Positions 25,978 through 34,621 of a DNA stretch of 64,000 bases are shown in pieces. The stretch covers positions 2,108,001-2,172,000 of the forward strand of contig NZ_BKZW01000001.1 of assembly GCF_008974265.1 (NCBI RefSeq). Direction: 5' to 3'. The DNA comes from Dictyobacter vulcani. Lineage in GTDB: Bacteria; Chloroflexota; Ktedonobacteria; Ktedonobacterales; Ktedonobacteraceae. A program made the translations under genes and the position numbers. The notes under the pieces are model-generated. The model saw nothing but the letters and a program-made list of their open reading frames with translations. It ran no database searches and was not told the origin of the DNA. Numbering within the stretch: the first letter of the stretch is position 1; each line of letters begins with the position of its first letter.

Positions 25978-26014
25978 CCCTGGCATCTTTTATGTTTGAT
26001 GCCAGGGCTTTTTT
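25978..26014 (+). terminator. Intrinsic terminator between excisionase and integrase genes
   Basis: A 10-bp perfect stem CCCTGGCATC/GATGCCAGGG with a 10-nt loop is followed by CTTTTTTT. It ends only 15 bp before the integrase ATG, so integrase translation would need read-through or a promoter inside this region. Confidence 0.85.
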
Positions 26015-26028
26015 TATGGAGTTGCATT

Positions 26029-27165
26029 ATGGCTCGACAAAGAAAAAAAAGTGTTCGGGGTGGTGGTTCAGTTTTCCAACGTAAAGACGGCCGTTGGGAA
26101 GCAAAATTTAAGGTAGAAGAAACAGGTAAATATAAGTCTCTGTATGCTAGCACCGAAAAAGGAGCATACAAGCTTCTTGAAGAGGCAAAGCTGCAGCAAA
26201 GACAGGGAACGCTAGCCACTGGGCCAGATCATACCCTTAAGGATTTTTTAGTCTACTGGTTAGAAGATGTAGAAAAACCTACTGTGGAGGTGAGCACCTA
26301 TATAGGTAACCGTATCGTTATTCATAAGCACCTGGTGCCAGGGCTAGGACACATCAAGCTTCAAAAATTGACGGCTCGCCAACTACAATCTTTCTATGCA
26401 CTCAGATTAAAAGAAGGCATGGCTGCTAGCCGTGTGGTGCGATTAAATTCTGTGCTTCATAAAGCACTTAACCACGCCAGGCGCTTAAAACTTGTGGGAG
26501 TCAATGTGTCTGAAGATGTAGAATTACCTCGCCCAGTAAAGTATAAAGGCCAGGTGCTAGATGCCCAGCAGGCAAAAATTTTGCTGCAGGTAGCATCCGA
26601 GCGTGACTTAGAAGCACTGCTTGCACTGGCAGTTGTAGCAGCAATGAGGCAAGGCGAAATATTAGGGCTACACTGGTCAAATGTTGATTTCACTAAGGGG
26701 CAGCTGCACATTGTTGGATCAATGAATTATTACAGTGGTTATGGGTTTGTGGAGGGAAAAGGGAAAACGCAGAACAGCATACGTGTCATAAAGTTACCTT
26801 CATTCCTATTGGATCTTCTGAAAAAGCATCGTACTCGCCAGCTTGAAAAGAAATTGAGTGCAGGTTCTACCTGGATAGATCGAGACCTTGTTTTTTGTGG
26901 GGCAAATGGTGACTTTATAAGACGCACTACACTACTTTATCACATGAAAAAGTTGCTCAAGGATGCAGAATTACCAGACATCAGATTTCATGATCTGCGC
27001 CATAGTGCAGCAACAATACTTATAGCAATGGGTGTACCAGCAAATGTAGTGAAAGAACTCTTGGGCCACGCAGATATCCGTACGACATTAGGAACATACG
27101 GACACGTTTTACCTTCTATGGCTCAGGATGCTACCGACAAGATGGATGGTTTATACGGAGAATAA
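26029..27165 (+). CDS. Tyrosine recombinase (phage-type integrase)
   Basis: A 378-residue integrase. Residues about 8-60 form an AP2-like arm-binding domain (GGSVFQRKDGRWEAKFKV). A core-binding SAM-like domain follows (about 65-165). The catalytic domain shows the first Arg in AAMRQGEILGLHW, HDLRHSAAT, the second His in LLGHADIRTT, and the nucleophilic Tyr in LGTYGHV. The set is complete. I chose the ATG at 26029, which has GGAG 7 nt upstream. It probably integrates the element at the 23-bp repeat. Confidence 0.93.
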   Translation: MARQRKKSVRGGGSVFQRKDGRWEAKFKVEETGKYKSLYASTEKGAYKLLEEAKLQQRQGTLATGPDHTLKDFLVYWLEDVEKPTVEVSTYIGNRIVIHKHLVPGLGHIKLQKLTARQLQSFYALRLKEGMAASRVVRLNSVLHKALNHARRLKLVGVNVSEDVELPRPVKYKGQVLDAQQAKILLQVASERDLEALLALAVVAAMRQGEILGLHWSNVDFTKGQLHIVGSMNYYSGYGFVEGKGKTQNSIRVIKLPSFLLDLLKKHRTRQLEKKLSAGSTWIDRDLVFCGANGDFIRRTTLLYHMKKLLKDAELPDIRFHDLRHSAATILIAMGVPANVVKELLGHADIRTTLGTYGHVLPSMAQDATDKMDGLYGE

Positions 27166-27176
27166 AACGCGATTTA

Positions 27177-27196
27177 GTGTCAAATCTGGTGTCATT
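27177..27196 (+). repeat. Right subterminal GTGTCA repeat (putative integrase arm site)
   Basis: GTGTCAAATCTGGTGTCATT differs in only a few positions from the copy at 21938-21957 and has the same orientation. It begins 11 bp after the integrase stop. Confidence 0.55.
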
Positions 27197-27218
27197 AAGG
27201 GCAAAGTAAGATAAATCA

Positions 27219-27262
27219 TAGGCGTAGATAAGCCTGTCAGGCTCGTCTACGCCTAATTTATT
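27219..27262 (+). terminator. Hairpin after the integrase gene
   Basis: A 10-bp stem TAGGCGTAGA/TCTACGCCTA with a 17-nt loop, then ATTTATTTC. It probably ends the integrase transcript just before the right att repeat. Confidence 0.6.
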
Positions 27263-27276
27263 TCTAGTACACATTG

Positions 27277-27299
27277 CTCAATAATTGAGTATAGCATAA
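27277..27299. repeat. Right direct repeat (putative att site)
   Basis: Identical to 21809-21831 over 23 bp. It marks the right limit of the integrative element, about 110 bp after the integrase stop. Confidence 0.8.
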
Positions 27300-27391
27300 A
27301 CAACGTACCGACGAACAGTGGCACGTCTCCCAGCGCATCGGCCGCTGACCGTTGCTTACGTTGAACGTATTGGCGCTTGTCGCTGCCGGTA

Positions 27392-29212
27392 CTAGGCCAG
27401 ATCGCGTGAGAGGCTTTCTCGTGCCTGCTGGATGTGCTGCTGCACGGCCTGGATATGTACAGGAAGATGTAAGGCTTGAAAGCCACGCAGGGCGGCTTCG
27501 TAGCAGGTCAACGCCTGGTGGAGATTATGCTGCCGTTCACCAAGGGCAAACTCGGCATAAGCCTGTCCCAGAAAGTACTTATTCTGGGTCCATTCGGTTA
27601 AGGCGCTTTCGTAGGTCTGAATCTGCAAGGCTTCTTCAAAGCAGGCAATGGCGCGTTCCAGTTGATCTTGTCGCTCACCACCCGCGAGCTTCCAATAGGC
27701 CTGGCCCAGATTCCCCTGTGTGGCTGCCCACTCGTCCTGCATATTCTCGCGGGCATAGACCAGCAAGGCCGCTCGATAGCAGGAGATCGCTTGCTGTAGA
27801 TGTGCCTCAGAGGCATCTGCATGCACATCTTTGTAGGCATTGCCGAGATTGCTCTGCGTCCTGGCCCACTCGTAGGGTGTATCCTTACGGTTATAGACCT
27901 GTAAGGCCGATTCAAAGGAAATAATGGCCTTCTGGAGATTGGCCTGTTGCTCGGCTTGATTTTCAGGCTGGACAAGCATATAGACGTGGCCCAGATTATA
28001 ATGCACGTTGGCCCAGGCTAAGGGATGCTGCGCGAAGGTATAAATATCCAGCACCGCTTCAAAACAGATGATGGCCTGGCGCAACTGAGCCTGCTCATCA
28101 CCTTCTGGCATATCCAGATAGGTCAGGCCCAGCATATTGATGGTTTTGGCCCATTCCGCGGGATACTCATCGTGGGTATAAACTTCTAGCGCCGCGCGAA
28201 AACAGACAACGGCCTGCTCTAAGCGGGACTGCTCATCACCACTCGACATCAAGTTATAGGTGATCCCAAGGTTTGTATAGATAGATGCCCAGTCCAGGGG
28301 CATGTGCTCACGGGTGTAGACCTCAAGGGCAGCCTGATAACAATCCACAGCATGTTGCAAGCTGCTTTCACTCTCATCACCTGGCATATTGCGATAGGCG
28401 TTGCCCATACTCTGCATTGTGTTGGCCCACAGGTCCGGATGAATCTCATAGGTATTGACCTGCAGGACTGCCTGATAATGCAGGATGGAGCGCTCCAGAT
28501 TCGTCTGTCGCTCTCCTCCCGGTAGGAAGGCATAGACATTGGCCAGACTGTATTGGGCCATCGCCCATTCTTCAGGTGTCGTTTCACAGGTATACACGCG
28601 CAGGGCAGCCTCATAGCAGGCCATAGCCTTGCGCAGTGTGGCATAACGATCATCAGTTGGGAGCAAACAATAGAGATTACCCAGATTATACTGCGTCTGA
28701 GCCCACGGCTCGGGGAAATCCTCAAGGGTATAGACCTCTAAACAGGCTTGCAGGCAAGCCAATGCTTTAAAGAGGACAGGCCGTTGATTGCTGCCAATGA
28801 GTTGAAGATACGTGAGGGCTAACTCGTATTGGGATTGAGCCCAGTCCGCAGCATAATCCTCGCGAGTGAAGACCTCCAGCGAAGCATGAAAAGCCGCCAG
28901 GGACTTATTCAAGTATTGCTGACGACCATTTCCCATCGTCAAATAACGGTATGTGATTCCCAGTTGCTGCTGGGCTCGGGCCCATTCAGTTGGTGTTGTC
29001 TGCAATGAATAGAGATTAAGAGCCTTTTGAAAACAGGCAATGGCCTGCTCCAGATTGGCTTGCTGATCTCCGGTAGAAGTATTACGATAGGTCATGCCCA
29101 ATGTGTACTGGGCATCAGCGGCTGTACGCCACTCATTGTCGTCTTTCATTCCGAAATAACATCCTGCATGTGACGAAAGGGAGGGACCCCTCCAGGTGCG
29201 CGTTATGTGCAT
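27392..29212 (-). CDS. TPR-repeat protein
   Basis: A 606-residue protein made almost wholly of about eleven tandem units of about 51 residues. Each contains a pattern like EWAxxQxxLGxxY followed by LxxAIxCFxxALxVY, which is the TPR helix pair with a longer spacer. No enzymatic domain or membrane segment is present. TPR arrays bind protein partners. The gene lies just downstream of an XRE-TPR regulator on the same strand, so the two may share a transcript and interact. The start is uncertain: the ATG at 29149 is an alternative that skips 21 residues. Confidence 0.85.
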   Translation of the reverse strand: MHITRTWRGPSLSSHAGCYFGMKDDNEWRTAADAQYTLGMTYRNTSTGDQQANLEQAIACFQKALNLYSLQTTPTEWARAQQQLGITYRYLTMGNGRQQYLNKSLAAFHASLEVFTREDYAADWAQSQYELALTYLQLIGSNQRPVLFKALACLQACLEVYTLEDFPEPWAQTQYNLGNLYCLLPTDDRYATLRKAMACYEAALRVYTCETTPEEWAMAQYSLANVYAFLPGGERQTNLERSILHYQAVLQVNTYEIHPDLWANTMQSMGNAYRNMPGDESESSLQHAVDCYQAALEVYTREHMPLDWASIYTNLGITYNLMSSGDEQSRLEQAVVCFRAALEVYTHDEYPAEWAKTINMLGLTYLDMPEGDEQAQLRQAIICFEAVLDIYTFAQHPLAWANVHYNLGHVYMLVQPENQAEQQANLQKAIISFESALQVYNRKDTPYEWARTQSNLGNAYKDVHADASEAHLQQAISCYRAALLVYARENMQDEWAATQGNLGQAYWKLAGGERQDQLERAIACFEEALQIQTYESALTEWTQNKYFLGQAYAEFALGERQHNLHQALTCYEAALRGFQALHLPVHIQAVQQHIQQARESLSRDLA

Positions 29213-29289
29213 AAAACTAAAAACTTCTCATATGGATTGTATGTTGTGCCTTGCTGCTTGTCAACCGTGGCGGCTGCATACAGCGGAGC

Positions 29290-30477
29290 TTAGTTCTGAA
29301 AGAGGGTGGCCAACGCTTTGACTCGAGGTTCCTGGCCCCAGATGGCCAGCATGTGCTCATACAACGCATATACCTCACTGAAGACCAGATCGCTATGGAT
29401 GGTCTGGGCCGCACGGACAGCGGCTTCGAGATATATGCAACACTGGATCATATTGCCCAGCACTAATGAGGTATAGGCCCGATACTTAAGAAACTCAGCG
29501 CGCATGCGTTCCGAAGGTACAGGTTTAAGCTCATCAATCTGCGAGAACGCTTCCCAGGCCAGTCTGGGTTGTCCTAATCTGAGAAAGACCAGACCTTGAT
29601 AAAGATATAACATCGAGTAATCGCAGTGCGCATAGGACATACACGCATCATCCTCGGGCTTCTCAGGAAAGACCGCGATCGCCAGTTTCAAAAACTGTAA
29701 TGCCTCGGTCTCGCGGCCCATAGTCGCCTGGATCTCGGCCAGGCCGGCAAAAATCCAGCTATGGAGGGCAGGAGAGATCAGATCATTATTCGTATTGATA
29801 CAGCGCAGTGCTTCATTAAAGGCATTGAGGGCCGAACCAATCCGTTTGTGAGCCGAGTAGATACTGGCCAGGCGAATCTGGGCCGCCACATAGATATTCC
29901 AATCTTTCGCTAACTGACTATAGACCAGGGCCTGGGTACCATTGGCCTGTGCTGAAATAAAATCGCCATGTTGTAGATCCAGTAACGCGATTAACTGATA
30001 GACCTGCGACATCAGGCTCGCCGCCACCTTTTGCTCGGGTCCTGGTGTCAGGGTCGGCTTGAGTAAACGCGGGATATAGGTTGGTACCAGACTCTCCAAC
30101 TCGCGTTGTCCACCCGCTATATACCATTGCCAGCACGAAATAATGCCCAGCGACCACGTAGGAAGCGCAGCAGCAAGCTCCTGTTCGGTCGCAATGCTCT
30201 CATCATCCCCTTCAAGTTGATCTTCGTTCTGCCCAAATGTAGTGGATGTTGCCTCCATAAGTTGGACAGGCTCCATGCGGGCCGCAAAGCCTAATTCAGC
30301 CGGGGACATCCCAAAGATTCGACATAAAGCATGCAATGAAGAATGACGCGGCATCTGCACGCCCGCTTCCCAACGAATATAGGTATGACGCCTAACTCCA
30401 ACCTGTCTGCTCACAAACTCAGGAGTCCAGCGCTTCTGCATACGCGCAGATTTCAACATACCATTCTCTTTGTCCAT
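29290..30477 (-). CDS. XRE-family regulator with C-terminal TPR-like repeats
   Basis: A 395-residue protein. Residues about 5-65 form an XRE helix-turn-helix (RWTPEFVSRQVGVRRHTYIR, then SSLHALCRIFGMSPAELG). The remainder, about 100-395, is helical and TPR-like (FLKLAIAVFPEKPED, YLYQGLVFLRLGQPRLAWEA). The layout is like signal-peptide-sensing or stress regulators, but no ligand is evident. The ATG at 30477 has GAGGGA just upstream; an in-frame GTG lies 15 nt further up. It probably controls its own operon with the TPR gene. Confidence 0.85.
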   Translation of the reverse strand: MDKENGMLKSARMQKRWTPEFVSRQVGVRRHTYIRWEAGVQMPRHSSLHALCRIFGMSPAELGFAARMEPVQLMEATSTTFGQNEDQLEGDDESIATEQELAAALPTWSLGIISCWQWYIAGGQRELESLVPTYIPRLLKPTLTPGPEQKVAASLMSQVYQLIALLDLQHGDFISAQANGTQALVYSQLAKDWNIYVAAQIRLASIYSAHKRIGSALNAFNEALRCINTNNDLISPALHSWIFAGLAEIQATMGRETEALQFLKLAIAVFPEKPEDDACMSYAHCDYSMLYLYQGLVFLRLGQPRLAWEAFSQIDELKPVPSERMRAEFLKYRAYTSLVLGNMIQCCIYLEAAVRAAQTIHSDLVFSEVYALYEHMLAIWGQEPRVKALATLFQN

Positions 30478-30492
30478 AGTTCCCTCAACCAC

Positions 30493-31043
30493 ACCTGATT
30501 AGTTATCTTTTTTACGAACCTATTTCTTCTATACACCAGGCAGCAAATTGGTCGGTTATATGTACTCTATTATAGTCAAAAGCATGCAGTAGAAAAGTGT
30601 GCATGAATACCGCTCCCTCACGGCCAGCAAAGCCGCACGAACAGGTAAATGTGAATGCTACCTGGCTCACATAAGGTCCTATTTAAGTGACGCCATAAAG
30701 CACTGATTACAAAAAAATCAGGTACTACAGTAACCTTTTCCTACCAGTCTTACCCGCTAGTACCAGAGCAGACAGTCTCATAGATGTTGTGCTTGATTGT
30801 CTGTTTGCACATTTTCTATCATTTCAGGTTAAGAAATCAAAGAAAAAAAAACCAAAGAACTCCTCCTTCATAACCAGATCATTACCAGAAACAGCCAGTC
30901 TTACAGGCATTATAAGAACAGCATTGATTGTACTCAAATCGCGTTTGAACGCAATCAATAGTATCTATATCTTTTCACTAAGTGAACCAGTACAACATCA
31001 ATCATTTTATAGTTTTTTATGCATCGCCAAAGGGGATGGTCGT
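30493..31043. other. Gene-free stretch between the XRE regulator and the LPQTG protein
   Basis: No gene, RNA or strong promoter motif was recognised. An open frame from 30789 joins the following gene, but its first 85 codons are Lys- and Ser-rich without domain character and are judged non-coding. Confidence 0.5.
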
Positions 31044-31892
31044 ATGAAGGGTACACAATTCTGTAATACATTTTTTCGACGGTGCGGTCTGCTTATGGTC
31101 ATGTTCTTCCTGGTTGGACTCTACGCCATAGGAAGTGGGGCTACGCCCAGAGCATTCGCAGATGCGAATACGTCATATGTACGTGTCATTCATGCCTCGC
31201 CATATGTAGGGACCGCAGATGTTTTTGTGGATGGAAAATTATTCTTAAACAGCTTTCAATTTGCAGCCATTACAGATTATGCAGCCTTGCCGGCGGGCAA
31301 TCACAAAGTACAAATTTCACTTGTAGGCAAAGGCATTAACGCCTCCGCACTAACGAAAACCCTGGCGGTACAACCTGGAAACGCGTATACAGTTGCAGCA
31401 GTCGGGGATAAACCTGATGCGCTGAATCTTCAGGTATTTGTGGATAATAATCAGGTGGCCAGCCAGCAGGCCAAAGTACGTATCTACCATCTGATCCCTG
31501 ATGCCAGCAAAGTGGATGTCGCGATTGGTGAAGATGCCAAAATCTCCGATATGACCTATGAGGATGGTAGTCCCTATACCACGGTCGATAGCGGACCCTG
31601 TACATTTACGCTGACAGTACCATTTGTCAATGTTAAACTCTCAATACCAAAGACCCTGGAACCAAACACGGTTACCAGTATCTTTGCCGTTGGAATGCTG
31701 GACGGCAATCCAAAAGCCCAGCTTATCACAGCAACGACAAAAGGCATTCCCGGCCTACCCCAAACGGGAAGTGATCCTGTCGCAGCCGATTTTGCCACGC
31801 CAACCCCAGCACCAGCGCTCTGGCTGGTGGTTCTGCTCCTGCTGTCCCTGATTGGATCTGGAGTGGTACGGTATTCCCGGCATAAAGCATAA
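31044..31892 (+). CDS. DUF4397 surface protein with LPQTG sorting signal
   Basis: A 282-residue exported protein. A signal peptide (CGLLMVMFFLVGLYAIGSGA) ends near TPRAFA. Residues about 38-235 hold DUF4397-type beta repeats (VRVIHASPYVGTADVFVDGK and VRIYHLIPDASKVDVAIGE). The C-terminus has LPQTG, then a spacer, a hydrophobic helix (LWLVVLLLLSLIGSG) and RYSRHKA, a complete sortase signal. This suggests covalent attachment to a cell wall, which fits a single-membrane organism. No sortase gene is in the window. AAGGGG lies upstream of the ATG. Function of DUF4397 is not established. Confidence 0.85.
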   Translation: MKGTQFCNTFFRRCGLLMVMFFLVGLYAIGSGATPRAFADANTSYVRVIHASPYVGTADVFVDGKLFLNSFQFAAITDYAALPAGNHKVQISLVGKGINASALTKTLAVQPGNAYTVAAVGDKPDALNLQVFVDNNQVASQQAKVRIYHLIPDASKVDVAIGEDAKISDMTYEDGSPYTTVDSGPCTFTLTVPFVNVKLSIPKTLEPNTVTSIFAVGMLDGNPKAQLITATTKGIPGLPQTGSDPVAADFATPTPAPALWLVVLLLLSLIGSGVVRYSRHKA

Positions 31893-32180
31893 GTTTAATT
31901 TCTGGGTAGGTTGAATGTTCCCACACCATCCTCCACGAAAACGCAGCGGGGGGATATCGTAGAGGATGGTGGAGTATAGATCAATGCTACCAACAAAAAA
32001 GTTGAGAGTGAAAAAAGTAAGCCTGGGGCGTTGAATAATTGGGATCCATAGCAGCAGCAAACAATACTCAGGATGGTAGTTTTTACCCGTTTGGTGTAGA
32101 ATATACTTCTAAGCTAGAGAGAACATGTATATACATGTGAATAAAATTTATTCAATTGTTTTGCACATGAGAGGTGCTGT

Positions 32181-33851
32181 GTGCTACAAGAACCACTGAC
32201 GTTGCCAGTAGGTACGACCATTCAAGATAGCGAGGGCGAACGCTACGTCATAGAAGATTTGCTCGGGCAAGGGGGCTTTAGTGCAGTTTATCTCGTACGA
32301 GAACGACGCTCCAAACAAAATTATTATGCTCTTAAAGAAATTATTGATCCTGATGACCAGGAGCGTGAGCAGTTAACCTTTGAAGCAGGCTTGTTACGCC
32401 GCCTCGCCCATCGCTCACTTCCTAATGTGTACCAGGTCTTTGAAGATACAGAGCTGAACCGTATATACATGCTCATGGATTATGTGCAGGGTAGAGATTT
32501 AGAGCAACTGCGCCGTGATCAACCTGAAAAACGTTTCTCCCTGGCCCTGACACTGACCTTACTTACGCCAATCGTGGATGCATTAACCTATCTACATGCG
32601 CAAAAAACGCCGATTATCCATCGGGATATTAAACCATCGAATATCATCGTTCCAATGGGAAAAGGTGAGGCTGTACTGGTAGATTTTGGTCTGGCCAAAG
32701 AATATGTTGAGGATAAGACAACCAGTGTCTTTCGCTTTGGGACCCCGGGCTACGCCGCTCCTGAGCAATATGGACAGGGGACCAATATTCGCACCGATAT
32801 TTATGCTCTGGGTGCGACCATCTATACTTTATTAACGGGTAAAGTACCTACGGATGCCCTGACACGTACCATGGGACAACCAAAGACTGATCCTCTGGTA
32901 CCCGCGCACCAGATCTGTGACGCGGTCTCTGGCAACGTCTCCACAGTCATCGAGAAAGCGATGAGCTTAAAGGTCGAGGATCGCTTTGAGAATGTTGAAG
33001 AATTCTGGCAAGCTTTAAGTATTTCCCTGGTGCAACCAGAGACAGGCCCCATCAGTGAAAAGCCAACCCTGAAACAGCCTGTCGTCCTTTCACAGGAAGA
33101 TCTAGAGGTGCTCGCCAGCAGCCATCAACCAACCGATAGCAAAAAAAATCCATCCCAATCGCGTCCACAAAGTAGTAAAAAGATTCGTCGAGCCTATGTG
33201 TATGTGGACCATAAAGTCCGCGTGCGCCAGAGGATCCTGTTCGGTCTGCTGGCTTTGATTCTGGTTGGCGTGGGTGTGGATATTTTGTTAGCCAGCACCG
33301 TCTGGCGCCAGCAGACACCGTCCCCCGCTACCAACACCACACATCCATCTCAAGGCTATCCCGGCGACGGCCATCCACCAGATGGTTACCCCGGCGACGG
33401 CCATCCACCAGATGGCCCTCCGCCCGATGGGCAACCACCAGACGGCAATCATAATGGTCCATGCGATCCCGAGTATGCGGCCCCTCCTGGTGTGATCAAA
33501 GATAGTGTTGTCCTTGTCTCATGCTATCAGGGAACCATGCATCATATCGGACTGAACCTGGGCAGCCAGAATTTCCAATTTTTCGCTGTGCACCAGTCCC
33601 CCCAGGGTTCCATCTATGGTCAGTTTCAAGCTGCTGGCCAGTCTGGTCCATTTACCGGGACCATAAGTAAAGCAGGTAAGTTAAATATTACTGTAAAATT
33701 AACCTCCGGCGAGTTTATCGATTTTTCTGGTCATACGGGCAATGCTGGCTATCTGGCCGGTTCGGAATTCAGTGTCTATAATGCGACACAGACTGTTACG
33801 GAGGATTATGGAGACTGGACAGCTTCGGTAGGAACGAACATAAAACCGTAA
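32181..33851 (+). CDS. Membrane serine/threonine protein kinase
   Basis: A 556-residue PknB-type kinase. The kinase domain covers about 20-285: glycine loop LLGQGGFSAVYLV, Lys52 in YALKE, HRDIKPSN (Asp149), DFGLAKEY and APE in YAAPEQYG. A linker follows, then one membrane helix (about 351-373), a Pro/Asp/Gly repeat region (GDGHPPDG units, 390-430), and an extracellular domain of about 120 residues of unknown type. The extracellular part probably senses a signal. GTG start with GAGAGGT upstream. No phosphatase gene is adjacent. Confidence 0.92.
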   Translation: MLQEPLTLPVGTTIQDSEGERYVIEDLLGQGGFSAVYLVRERRSKQNYYALKEIIDPDDQEREQLTFEAGLLRRLAHRSLPNVYQVFEDTELNRIYMLMDYVQGRDLEQLRRDQPEKRFSLALTLTLLTPIVDALTYLHAQKTPIIHRDIKPSNIIVPMGKGEAVLVDFGLAKEYVEDKTTSVFRFGTPGYAAPEQYGQGTNIRTDIYALGATIYTLLTGKVPTDALTRTMGQPKTDPLVPAHQICDAVSGNVSTVIEKAMSLKVEDRFENVEEFWQALSISLVQPETGPISEKPTLKQPVVLSQEDLEVLASSHQPTDSKKNPSQSRPQSSKKIRRAYVYVDHKVRVRQRILFGLLALILVGVGVDILLASTVWRQQTPSPATNTTHPSQGYPGDGHPPDGYPGDGHPPDGPPPDGQPPDGNHNGPCDPEYAAPPGVIKDSVVLVSCYQGTMHHIGLNLGSQNFQFFAVHQSPQGSIYGQFQAAGQSGPFTGTISKAGKLNITVKLTSGEFIDFSGHTGNAGYLAGSEFSVYNATQTVTEDYGDWTASVGTNIKP

Positions 33852-34065
33852 GACGCAAAATTTTTTTTTCTGGTTAGTCCTATCTGTGCCAGATGCATTG
33901 GTATGGGCGAACCTCACAAAAGACTTACGGCAACGGGATAAAGCGGCAAAGCTAACAAATAACGGTGATCCGGACAGAATACAGCCAAAATTGTCTTGAC
34001 ATCAGGTGAGCTACTGATGTATTATCCACAAGTGGAGGCCATAGTCTCCTATCCGTAAGTAACAA

Positions 34066-34148
34066 GGGCGATTGCTGAAACTGGTAGACAGGGCAGACTT
34101 AGGATCTGTTGGTGATAAACCGTGAGAGTTCGAGTCTCTCATCGCCCA
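34066..34148 (+). tRNA. tRNA-Leu (anticodon UAG)
   Basis: An 83-nt class II tRNA. The acceptor stem is GGGCGAT with ATCGCCC; the anticodon stem GCAGA/TCTGT encloses CTTAGGA with anticodon TAG; a long variable arm and T arm GAGAG-TTCGAGT-CTCTC follow. CCA is not encoded. Confidence 0.93.
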
Positions 34149-34186
34149 CTTACTAGATGTATTATAATAATGACCAATGCAGTTAA

Positions 34187-34261
34187 GCGGGAGTGGCTCA
34201 GTGGTAGAGCACTTCCTTGCCAAGGAAGATGTCGCGGGTTCGAATCCCGTCTCCCGCTCCA
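34187..34261 (+). tRNA. tRNA-Gly (anticodon GCC), copy 1
   Basis: Acceptor GCGGGAG/CTCCCGC, anticodon stem CTTCC/GGAAG with loop TTGCCAA, T arm CGGG...CCCG, and encoded CCA. It is identical to the copy at 48033-48107. It follows tRNA-Leu by 38 bp. Confidence 0.96.
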
Positions 34262-34526
34262 ACTTATCTAAGACGGGGGGTGCCCTTACGGAAGCCCTCT
34301 ATGGTAAGCGCACAAGCAACCTGCATCAGACGTAGATCACAACACGTTTGTAACGTATACAGATAGTTGGTTGATGCGGTTATGCAAGCTTCTGCTGTGG
34401 GGTGGTCTATGGATGTGATTTCCCCTTTGCGCTTCCCGCAGTCTAGTATCAATAACGCTATTCCTTTTTTCAACTCAGTGCCGTGCTTTAACCTATGGAC
34501 GGCATTTCTAAGATCAAAGCGAAGAG

Positions 34527-34569
34527 CGACTGTGCATACAGTTATATCGACTGTGCATACAGTTATAAT
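34527..34569 (+). promoter_or_regulatory. Tandem 20-bp repeat at the trigger-factor promoter
   Basis: CGACTGTGCATACAGTTATA occurs at 34527-34546 and 34548-34567, a 21-bp (two-helix-turn) spacing. Each has the inverted repeat CTGT-GCAT-ACAG. The second runs into TATAAT (34564-34569). The layout suggests an operator overlapping the tig promoter. Confidence 0.6.
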
Positions 34570-34621
34570 AAACACAGTCAAGTGACACAAATACAGCAAA
34601 GAATAACCCATTGGAGGAAAT

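Larger units (their letters stand above)
21809..27299. mobile_element. Integrative element, about 5.5 kb, bounded by a 23-bp direct repeat
   Basis: The same 23 bp (CTCAATAATTGAGTATAGCA plus TAA) occur at 21809-21831 and 27277-27299 and bracket a tyrosine integrase, an excisionase-like HTH protein and small genes without chromosomal equivalents. The integrase gene lies next to the right repeat, as is usual for integrative elements. A 20-bp motif recurs about 100 bp inside each end. No conjugation or replication protein is recognisable, so it may be a mobilisable or satellite-type element. Confidence 0.8.

Noticed and set aside
30789..31043. Longer N-terminus of the LPQTG protein
   Set aside because: It would place 85 Lys/Ser-rich residues before a clear signal peptide.
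34011..34262. 83-codon minus-strand frame
   Set aside because: It lies across two tRNA genes and is a chance reading of them.
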